Assembly (NCBI GenBank): GCA_963921425.1
Contig: OY992833.1
Span: 24,910,698-24,974,697, forward strand
DNA: 64,000 nt
Direction of reading: 5' to 3'
From: Dryas octopetala
Taxonomy: Eukaryota; Streptophyta; Magnoliopsida; Rosales; Rosaceae
Part shown: positions 36,369 through 45,799 of the stretch, in pieces
Numbering within the stretch: position 1 is the first letter of the stretch
Layout: each line of letters opens with the position of its first letter
Translations under genes and position numbers: made by a program
Notes under the pieces: generated by a model
Databases searched by the model: none
Told to the model about the DNA's origin: nothing
What the model saw: only the letters and a program-made list of their open reading frames with translations

Positions 36369-37534
36369 CTTTCCTCAGGTTTTATCGGCCAGCTACTTAC
36401 GTACGCGTTTGGTATGTGTATATACGTGTTTTTAGGTTCCCGTTTCCTAGAAGATGTTTTTTTAAAATTAAAAGAAAAACACTGTTCCTTTAATTTTGTT
36501 AAAAGGTAAATAATTATTGACAAGCAAGCTTTGCGAGTCTTGACTAATTCGCTAATTTGCTGCGACACCTGTTTAGCTTCATATTTGTGCTGTTAACATG
36601 TGTCAAGCAAATTAAACGCATAGTTTGTTTGAACTGAGTCAACTGATCGACGAAACTGCCGAGTAGCCTAGAAAATTTCTGTTACATATATGTAGCTTGG
36701 GAAAGCCATACTGCTTCAAAGTATGGCTTGGCTTTCCCAAGCGAATTGAAGCGAGTTGGGGATCGCAGGTTTGAGTTTGTAAAAATAGTGTGTCTGAAAA
36801 TAGGAGTATTAATGTGGTTGTGTACAGTTTGTGTACATCCTCCTTACTTCTCTGCACTTCTGTACGTGGCTTTAATTTGCATCCATGTCTATATTTACAT
36901 TTTACAGTATAACAATATAACAAAGAGTACGTGATTGCATTCACACAAGTGAAGGTTAGTGTCAATTCTAATTAATTAATTTTCTTTTTCATTTGAAAGA
37001 GAGGAGCTTCGAATTTGCGATCTTCTAACAAAATGAAGACAAAAACATTAGATCAGTAGTAGTTAGTAAATTGATTACATATTTAGATGCTTGATATATT
37101 GATTCAAACAGTCCAGTGCCATCCTAGTAGACTAATGTAGCATGAGAAAAATTTGTCTACAACAGAGATATGACTGATTTGGTATCTCAATCCAATAACA
37201 TGATAATATTTATATTTTTATACTTCATCACATAACAATTTATCTAATTTCAAAACATAAACTATCTTTTGAGAAGCTAAATCAGCATCTATCCTTGTTA
37301 TAAATAAGTTTTTTTTTCATGCAGCACATATATATGGAACTACACCAAAATATGAAAGTTCTTTTTACTTTTGGTACAATGGTAGGCCCTGGCCCAAACA
37401 AAAAACAAGACTAGGCAGGAATATCCCTGGGCCCAAACAAAAAACAAAGTTCTTTCTTACACCAGTACGTTTTGGATGCAACTCTCAAAGTAGGACCTAT
37501 TTATTAGAATATACACAAGGTCATATCCCATATC
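36369..37534. other. Spacer between HAK copies C and D
   Basis: Short spacer with the 5' flank of copy C and the 3' flank of copy D. It contains a compact hairpin (36695-36742). The block around 37435-37490 (CTTACACCAGTACGTTTTGG) resembles the 3' flanks of copies A and B. No gene seen. Confidence 0.6.
36695..36742. repeat. 48-nt hairpin upstream of copy C
   Basis: The left arm GCTTGGGAAAGCCATAC pairs with the right arm GTATGGCTTGGCTTTCCCAAGC, leaving a 5-nt bulge on the right arm and a loop of about 9 nt. It lies about 330 bp upstream of the copy C start. It may be a transposon remnant or a structured RNA; no function assigned. Confidence 0.6.
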
Positions 37535-39426
37535 TCATATCTCATAGGTCATTCCAACCCTGAGAAGCCTACTCCTTGGAATTTCAATAACCTTCTCACT
37601 CTGCCTAAGGTTCTTCCTGATGAAACTGTAGGCATAGTTGACAACTATCTTCTTGAACCATGACGACTTCTCTTTTGCCACCACTTCGGCCTCTCCCAGC
37701 AGATACACTATGCCTTTGTCCATGGCCCTCTGCACAAACTGCGTTTCCTCCTCAGCTCCTCCGATTGGCGCAGACACAATCCTGCTAGAGCAGGAATTCA
37801 CTGCCTCCTCCCCCACTGTCTTCTCTGTCGTTTCACCCTCAATTATCAAGTGTTCGTTGCGTATGAACTCCTTCAAATTCTCAACCAGCTGGCGCTCAAA
37901 TTCTTTTGGCTCCTCAATTCTGTCTTTGTAACCATACCTCACCACGCAACGGAACATTCTGTACTCTCGTGGATCCAACTGCCGAAACAGAAACCTCTCC
38001 TCCAACAAAACCTTGCTGATGGGGATGGACTTGACTGACACAATCACTAAAACAGAGTGGATGGAGGGTATGTTGGCAATGAAGTGAGAAAATATAGGAG
38101 GGACTCCCTGCACAAGCTCAGAATACAGAAGCCCAATTCCTGGCACTCGGTTTATATTAGGGTCAGAGGCCAATTTCCTCAAGTACTCACTAGAAACCTT
38201 ATTGTTAAGCTCAAACATGTATCTCTGCTTGTGAACATAGTGCCAAATCCCCATGATTGCCATGAGCACAGAGGCAAAAACCAGAGGAAGGAAACCGCCT
38301 TGAATGAACTTGTACAAGACCGAAGAGGCATAGAGCAGCTCCATTGAAATGAAGACCACAAAGAAGAGAGCAATCAACCATATGCTGGTCTTCCATATGA
38401 CCAACATTATGAGAGTAAGCAAACATGTGGTGATGAGCATTACACTGACCACCGCAATCCCATATGCGTTGCCAATCTTGTCTGTAGTCTTGAAGGCCGC
38501 AGTGACTATGACGCAGGCAATCATAAGCAAGTAGTTGATCTCGGGTATGTACACCTGGCCCTCGTACTTGGCAGAGGTATGAACAACCTTGACTCTTGGG
38601 AAACAGCCAAGACTGAGGGACTGAGTGATGATTGAGAATGCCCCAGATATCATAGCTTGGCTGGCAATAATGGCAGCAGCTACGGCCACAACGAAGGTTG
38701 GCCAGTACAAAGGGCCTGCATACACATTAAAATAGTTCAATCAGTCTAGGTGTGAAGTCATCACAATATACAAGAAAATTTTGTGATATGCATGGTGGTG
38801 GTGGGTGTGAGAAGTGAGAACTCACTTGGTATTGAATCGTAGAAGGTTGAGTCCACATGATTTGGGAACTTGGTGAGGTATGCCGCTTGCCCAGCATATG
38901 CAGTTATCAATGCTGGAACTGTGATGCAAGAGAAACTGATCTGCAACATTATATATGTATGGTCCAACAACTTTTGATTAGCTCATCGATCTTCTATGTT
39001 GGATTTTGATTAAAGCTTTGATTTGGGTTCCAAAATTATTTAGTTTAGATCAATTTTATCTCAGCTTTTTTGAAGATTGAAAACTTTCCTCTCCTCAAAA
39101 TACAATTTTTCATATCACGGCGATATGTAGATGTGATCACCCCTTACTAGTATATTAATTAATCAATGGATTTTGGACAGGGTCAACGTTAACTCAATTA
39201 AAAAAAAACATTTCTTCTCAATTGACTTATTCATTTAATTTGTTTAATTAATTTGTTTTTCCTGAAGAAGACAAGACCAGATCCTCCACCTGTCTATTAA
39301 AATATGCATATATATAATAGACAATTAGGGAAATTCCCTACAAATTTATATTTCTTCCATTAAAATCCACATTTTTTTTTTTCATGCCTTAACTGCTTTG
39401 ACTAGTTGTCACCTCACCTACTTTTC

Positions 39427-39462
<36 letters not shown>

Positions 39463-42201
39463 CATAGTAAGCTTTTTTTAAAATTCAAATATTGTAAATC
39501 TCTTTATGCCCTCAACCCTGGCCTATGTCAGACTATTATTCCACTATTTATTGTTGGTAACTGTTGTTATTACATCCTAAATTTTTTGTGTTTTTAATGC
39601 TCATAATTCATTGTTTGGATTTTAATTTTTTTTATTTCGAATATGAATTTTACATAAACTTCTAATTAAACAACCTATACTAATAAAATTAGAATATATT
39701 ATGCAATAAATAGAAATCTTCGGAATATATATATATATACTTCAACACGTACACCTACACCATAAAATTTCAAAGAATATAATAAATCTACACTATAAAC
39801 AAGTAAATAACCTACAACAACAAAGGAACAAACATTTGTATAAAAAAAAAAAAAAACTAAAGAACCTGCATGAATTATTCAATAAGAACTTACGTTATCA
39901 TATTCAATAAGGAACCTACATTTGAATATTTATTTAATAAGGAACCTACATTAGAATATTTATTTAATAAGGAACCTACACTAGCTAATACACCTCCAAC
40001 AGACAACAAAAAAACACCTACAACATAAAAACAAATATCTCCAATAAAAAAAAAAAAGCACATATCTCTAATAAAAAAAACATATTTATTACTTCTATAT
40101 TTAAATATGAGTAATTTAATGATTCCTTATAATTTAGTGATTTGTGGGAGAGAGAAATCTGAAATCAACATTAATTACATAATGGCAAAACTTGTAAATA
40201 ATAGGAAACTCATGGATTATTGTTATCTTATGTGGCGTAGACTTTTGAATATGGGCTTTAGCTATTAAAAAAAAACTAATGGTGTTAGACTCTATACAAA
40301 ATTAGTTTAAATGACTAATATCCTAATATCCCTATAATAGGGTATTAATTTGCAAGCTACTTACTTGGATTGCTTTGACATTGAAGTGACCCAGATCAGC
40401 AAACATGGCCTCCGTCCCTGGTTTTATATTGTATGCCACAAGTTAATTAATGGATATATATTCACAAGGAGAGATATAAATTAATACATAAATGTGTAAA
40501 TATATAATTACCAGTAATGCAGAGAAATACTCCCCCAAGGGAAACCCATCCTTGTTTTCCATTTCTTTTAAAGTAATCAATTATGTATTTTGGATTAAGG
40601 GCACGCAATACACCAACGTCATATTTGAACAAGTTGAAAAGACCAATGCCACCGATGAACAAGAACCACACCAAGATAATAGGCGCAAAGGTGAAGCCCA
40701 CTTTATCAGTTCCAAATCGTTGAGCAGAGAAGATAAGGATCAAGATTACTATAGAAACCCCCATAACAGCATCTGGAATAGAAACATTAATTAATTTAAG
40801 TTTCACTCAAATTAACCAATTAATATACATACGTACAAGATATGGTAGAAATTAATTAAACATATATATATATTGTTACCTTTGCCTAACGACTTGATCC
40901 CACTCACCGCAGAAAGGACTGCGCGCACGCAAAACTTTTGTTAATTTTTTGGGAAAACATATATAATTAAGTGTACAAATTCCCTAGCCAATTATATGTT
41001 TAATAAATTATAATAAGAATAATGTTATTTAGACCATCTTTATAAACATTATTGTAGATTCAATAAAGTCGGTTCAAATAACGTTATTGATATATATACA
41101 CTTTAAGAATTGCACTAAATAAAAGTAATTATCAATTATTAATTATTACCTGAAATGGATGGAGTAATTATGAATATTTTAGTTAAAGCTGTAATATTGA
41201 AAATGTCTTCTTGCTTTATAATAATTGTACTATACAAAACTAATTAATTATTGATTACCTGAAATGCATGGAGTAAGAACCCCATCTCCAATTACCATGG
41301 AAGTTCCCATAATGGTGACAAGGAAAAGTAGATACTTGGCAGTCTTACTATTCTCCAGCTTCTTTTTGATGGTTTGGGCCCGTTTCAACTCCTGGGATGG
41401 CATTTCCAGTTTGTAGTTGGAGAGCTCTCTGTCTTCTGGCTGGTTGTTCGGAATTAAGCTCACCTTCGCATACCGGCATATCAAAGAGTATAGTGCAAAT
41501 GTTCCACCTACAAATAATTAATATGGTATTACAATTAATTACAAGTCAACTAGTTAAGAGAATTAATGAATGACAAAACTTGATTCATATGAATATTCTC
41601 TTGCATGTATGGGTACGTACCATCACCATTATCATTGGCCCACAAGACGATGAAGACATACTTAAGCATGGGAATGAATACTAAGGTATAGATGATGAGA
41701 GACAAGACCCCAAGAATGTCCTCATTGTGCCCAATTCCTTTGGTGAAAGTGCTCTCGTACACATACAGCGGGGACGTCCCTATGTCCCCATACACCACCC
41801 CCATGCTCTGAAATGCCAAACTTAACGTTCTCTTCCAACTTATCTGAAAACATCAAAAAATTAATTAATCTCCATATGTATATATATCAGAATTAAACAA
41901 AACAAATGCAATATTTGATAGTATGTAGGTAGTTAGATACGAGTATAAACATGTTGTTTACTAATATTATAATACATGAATTAATAATACTACGACACAC
42001 TAAATTTTTTTTTGCTAGGCAGACCTGTGAAGCATGCCTATTATGAGTCATGGCAACTCTTCCAGCCTCCAAATTGAGGGAGTCTACACGGGCCAGCTTC
42101 GGCCATGAAACCTTTCTCTCTTTCAGCTCCTGCTGCTGGTTACTCGTCTTTGTTTCTATATCTTCTAATTCTGGCTCTACTAGTACGTCCCATGTGCTCA
42201 T
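37535..42201 (-). CDS. HAK5-like K+ transporter, copy D
   Basis: Eight exons on the minus strand: 42201-42025, 41843-41621, 41507-41259, 40918-40880, 40772-40512, 40417-40365, 38940-38826 and 38715-37535; 765 residues from the ATG at 42201 (a GTG precedes it). All introns are GT..AG. It is very close to copy B in exons and in several introns, with every K+ transporter mark present ([35 protein letters not shown]). Relative to B it lacks 29 residues of the Ser-rich cytosolic C-terminal loop (after TVGEEAV), an in-frame 87-nt deletion. Intron 6 is long (about 1.4 kb) and holds A/T-rich simple sequence, including a (TA)n run near 39425-39458. Likely functional; the C-terminal loop may affect regulation. 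Confidence 0.94.
41145..41166 (-). repeat. Duplicated exon-3 donor fragment inside intron 3 of copy D
   Basis: The text TTACCTGAAATGGATGGAGTA repeats the true exon-3 end at 41256-41276, but with GGATGG as in copy A (19238) instead of GCATGG. It is a short second copy of an exon end plus donor site lying in the intron. Confidence 0.6.
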
Positions 42202-42368
42202 CACCTCCCTTTTTCTCTAGCTTCTTGTTGTTTTTGTTTCTTGGAAAATGAATTGTCATGACATAGGTTTTATAGGCAATTCTTATTTTTGTGGATATTT
42301 CACACCAATTTCTTCATGTTCTTATTTTTTGCATTTTCAAAGAAGGAAAAGATGTAATAAACAGTAAA

Positions 42369-42473
42369 GCGGTGGCAATTTTGTAAATATAATAAACAAT
42401 GATGCGGTGATAATTTTGTAAATAAAATGAATAATAACGCGGTGCAATTTTGTAAATAAAGTGAATAGTGTGC
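42369..42473. repeat. 35-bp tandem repeat, three copies
   Basis: Units start GCGGTG at 42369, 42404 and 42439 and continue with CAATTTTGTAAATA-type text, diverged by a few bases each. They lie about 170-270 bp upstream of the copy D start codon. Confidence 0.75.
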
Positions 42474-42592
42474 AAGCTTTTTTAAATTTGGCATTAAGCT
42501 TAAGTTTTAGGCCGGGTGGTTTTGGGCTTAAAGTTCTTAGTCATTTTAGCCTGCAAATTAAAACACCTTTCTATTAAATGATTTGGCATAAA

Positions 42593-42725
42593 AACATTGC
42601 ATGCACGAGAAAATATTGTATGTGCGAAAGAACATTGCATGCGCGAGAAAACATTGCATGCGTGAGAGAACATTGCATGTGTGAAAGAACATTGCATATG
42701 CTAGAAAACATTGCATGGGCGAGAG
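42593..42725. repeat. 19-bp minisatellite, seven copies
   Basis: Seven back-to-back 19-mers of the form AACATTGCATGCGCGAGAA, each differing at a few positions, occupy exactly 133 bp. They are 390-525 bp upstream of the copy D ATG. Copies A and B show no counterpart at the same place. Confidence 0.9.
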
Positions 42726-43124
42726 ATCTCTAAAACATTGTACTATGACATGACGATCATGTACCATTTTATGGGCAAGAGATCTCTAAAATAATGTACT
42801 AGATAGAACATTAACAAAACAGATCACGTACCTTTACTAAAAGGACCATATATGTTCCCGTATAAAATTAAATTCCCGATGGAGATGTGCAGTTTGTTAA
42901 GTAGCTTGGATTAGCACTTTGACATGACGAGGGCAGTTACCAGTTTCCTTCACATACTAATAATGTGCTACATGGGCACTTCAATAAGGCTGGACGTACA
43001 GCTGTTGTTTTATGTTTGTTATTAATTATTTTGTGCGTAATAGGAAATTGTTTATGAAGATAATTAATGCCTTCTTTTTCTCTGGTTTAGTTTTTATACT
43101 TTGGAGTTTGGAATTGGTGCTGGG

Positions 43125-43203
43125 GCCGGGGTTCTGTGGATGTCGGGGTGGGAGGCCAAGTCCTTCATGTACTCGGTCGAAACCTTGTGGTTGAGCTCGT
43201 AGA
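43125..43203 (-). pseudogene. Relic of a fifth HAK gene (C-like last-exon fragment)
   Basis: About 79 bp closely match the last exon of copy C near 33933-34010 (shared GGTTCTGTGGATGTCGGGGT and CCTTGTGGTTGAGCTCGTAG). The preceding 60-70 bp resemble the 3' flank of copy C (CTGGTTTAGTTTTTATA.. like CCGGTTTAATTTTAATTTATA near 33100). So this is what remains of a C-type copy after a large internal deletion. Not functional. Confidence 0.8.
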
Positions 43204-43916
43204 TGGTATATTATTTTTACTCATCTTTTCCTCTTGTCAAGATTGTTTGCCATTTTTTTCTTTTTTCAAACTTGCATATTCATGTCTTTTATAGCTTATT
43301 TTAATTAAGTAATTATACTGATTCTTCTTTGGGTTAATTACATATATATACCTCAACTATACATCACTTATCAGTTGGGTACCTCTGGTTTAAAAACTTT
43401 CATTAGGGTACATCAACTTATGTTTTTTGTCAATTGAATACCTCCGTTAATCTGCCCGTTAGGAAGACCGTTAAGTGCTTACGTGGCGCTGACGTGGCAC
43501 ACGCGGACCCCACCATTAAATATTAATTTAGCATTTAAAAATAGCCACTAAACCAAAATTAATAAAAAAATCAAAAAAACCATTAAAATTATATAACATT
43601 GAAAAAAAAAAAAAAAAAAAAAAAAAGCCAACCCCCACCTAGCACCCTCCCTCCCCTTCCTCCCCCACCCTTTCCCCACCCAGGCCACCGCCCCTCCCCC
43701 CCAAACCCAAGCCACCCCCCACCTTCCTCGCAAACCCAGGCCACCCCCTCCACCTCCCTCGCCCCTCCCCTCCAAACCCCTAAACAATTCTCTCCCAATC
43801 CATTCTCTCAAGCCTCTCTATCTGCAGCACCAAGATAAGTCCTTAACAAACAAAGCCAGAAAAGTTTGAGGAACTCTCCAACAGTTGGAATCATTCAGCC
43901 ACAAATTGATTCCAAC

Positions 43917-44070
43917 TTACCTGGTTCTAGTGTTCCCAAGAGTAAGTTCAAGATCATCCGATACACATTCCTCAATCCTCTCACCTTCCCATGGTTTCAC
44001 TAACCCTGATGTGTGACTTCCAAATGCAAACTCAGCTGCCATCCCATCTGACATTGGAACATCTACTTCT
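43917..44070 (-). pseudogene. Captured 3' end of a BES1/BZR1 homolog
   Basis: The minus strand encodes the conserved C-terminus of brassinosteroid-signalling BES1/BZR1-type factors: [20 protein letters not shown] followed by [10 protein letters not shown] and a stop at the native place. A residue usually present after ERI (His) is missing. Sequence just below 43917 may be captured 3' UTR. The DNA-binding part is absent, so it cannot act as the original factor. Confidence 0.85.
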
Positions 44071-44072
44071 GT

Positions 44073-44296
44073 TTGTTTGTTATGGGGTTCGGGCCAATCC
44101 CCAACATACTCTGTGCTGAAATCTTCCCCACCCGAGTTCAAGGCCTCTGCATTGCCATTTGCGCCCTTACGTTTTGGATTTGCGACATCATTGTCACTTA
44201 CTCTCTTCCGGTGATGCTCAAATCTGTTGGGCTTGGTGGCGTTTTTGGCATGTACGCGGTTGTGTGCGTCATGTCTTGGATATTTGTTTTCGTTGA
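44073..44296 (+). pseudogene. Captured exon piece of a tonoplast monosaccharide transporter (MSSP/TMT)
   Basis: The plus strand encodes about 74 residues of the last membrane helices of a major-facilitator sugar carrier: [37 protein letters not shown] and an ending in WIFVF. The family is the vacuolar monosaccharide-sensing/TMT proteins. Only this segment is present, in the opposite orientation to its two neighbours. Confidence 0.88.
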
Positions 44297-44665
44297 CGGC
44301 CACGGCGGCGGCGGCTGCGCTGGCCGCACTAGATCCCAGCCCACTTCCCAGTGGCAGGCCCTTTTCCAGAGAGAGGGAGAGGCCGACGGAGCGCACGCCG
44401 AGCATCTTCATGACCTCGATGGCGGCGATGCCGGCGCAGTTCCAGATCGGATTCTTGCTGAGCTTCTTGGAATGGTTGCTGAAGATCTCTCTCGGGAGGA
44501 CCTGCGGGTCGAGAGTGATGGAGACGAAGTCGCCGAGGCCGTCGACGGCGCAGCCCAGGAAGTCGAAGCCCGGGCCGAGGTTTGCCACGGTGGCAAGCGC
44601 GAAGGCCTTGACGGAGGTGTAAACGGGTTCGGGTTCGATGCTGGTCAGTGAGGGTCTGGAGGGGA
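44297..44665 (-). pseudogene. Captured 5' part of homoserine kinase
   Basis: The minus strand encodes the N-terminal GHMP-kinase portion of plant homoserine kinase (threonine synthesis): [20 protein letters not shown], then [15 protein letters not shown] and the ATP-binding glycine-rich loop [18 protein letters not shown]. It stops after VAVNENK; the C-terminal two thirds and a start codon with transit peptide are missing. It is unusually G+C-rich compared with the flanks. Confidence 0.9.
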
Positions 44666-45799
44666 GGGATATTTTTTATTTTTTTATTAATTTTGGTTTA
44701 GTGGCTTGGCCTAGGTTTGCGGGGGAGGTGGGGGGTGGCTTGAGTTTGGGGGGGAGGGGCTGTGGCCTGGGTGGGGATAGGGTGGGGGAGGAAGGGGAGG
44801 GAGGGTGCTAGGTGGGGGTTGGCTTTTTTTTTTTTTTTTTTCAATTTTATATAATTTTAATGGTTTTTTTGATTTTTTTATTAATTTTGGTTTAGTGGTA
44901 TTTTTAAATGCTAAATTAATATTTAATGGTGGGGTCCGCGTGTGCCACGTCAGCGCCACATAAGCACTTAACGGTCTTCCTAACGGTCAGACTAACGGAG
45001 GTATTCAATTGACAAAAAACATAAGTTGATGTACCCTAATGAAAGTTTTTAAACCAGAGGTACCCAACTGATAAGTGATGTATAGTTGAAGTATATATAT
45101 ATAATTAACCCTTCTTCTTTTAACTGGCGGCCTACAACCTCAAACCAAAAAAGAACAAACCATTCTGGGCCTAAAAATGTCAGCCCAGTCCTCTTGCAAA
45201 GTAGTAATCACACAACTTTTTATTTTTCAATTTTATAGCAGTAGCAATCACACACGTAATAGGCTCATCCAACACATAAACACTCACAACCTCTTGCTAA
45301 GAAGTTAAGTTCTAAATTGCAAAGTTTGAACCTAAAATCAAACTTTTATAAATCTACGTCATATGTGGATGAACCCTTCAAGAAACAGGGTAAAAAATAA
45401 TGATGAAAACAACGTTCTGTGCAATAGTTTTGAAACCTTAAAGAGTGTCTGTGTAATTTTTTAAACCCAAAAAAATGTATGTAAAAAGACGATAAACTTC
45501 AAGAATTGTAAATGCAAGTAACTCTAATTTGGTATGAATCGGTTGGGGTTAATTAATTTGGCATGAATTGCAGGGTTTCGACTTTGGATATGTACCCTGG
45601 TTCTTCCAAAATACATTAATTTGCTCGCGATGAACGGTATGAATTTTGCTGTACGTGGAAAACACCAAGCTAGAGATAATTGAGCCATCAAAATCTAAAC
45701 TTATATAATAATGTTAGTTTACAATATTGTAGGTTGCATCTGTGATTCTATATATGCATATGCGCGCAATTAATTAACTCAAAAGCAATATATTATATA

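Larger units (their letters stand above)
43331..45111. mobile_element. Pack-MULE-type transposon with three captured gene pieces (1781 bp)
   Basis: Terminal inverted repeats of about 400 bp (43331-43742 and 44707-45111) begin GGGTTAATTA on both ends and are nearly identical, including a poly-A/poly-T stretch and a C-rich/G-rich inner arm. A perfect 9-bp target duplication TTCTTCTTT flanks it (43322-43330 and 45112-45120), the size expected for Mutator-like elements. No transposase is present. Between the TIRs are fragments of three unrelated host genes in mixed orientation: BES1/BZR1 homolog (-), tonoplast sugar transporter (+) and homoserine kinase (-). It is therefore non-autonomous and of the Pack-MULE type. 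The high TIR identity and perfect duplication suggest a fairly recent insertion. Confidence 0.93.

Noticed and set aside
42202..42204. Upstream start for HAK copy D
   Set aside because: The codon is GTG; the adjacent ATG (42201) is the natural start.
42593..42725. CRISPR-like array
   Set aside because: Units are contiguous 19-mers without spacers in a plant nuclear genome; this is a minisatellite.
43599..43838. Proline-rich plus-strand frame and the Gly-rich frame opposite it
   Set aside because: They come from the poly-A and C-rich arm of the Pack-MULE TIR, are mirrored at the other TIR and have no protein homology.
44073..44651. A real sugar transporter gene on the plus strand
   Set aside because: Only about 74 residues match, the frame then runs antisense through homoserine kinase, and the whole lies inside a transposon.
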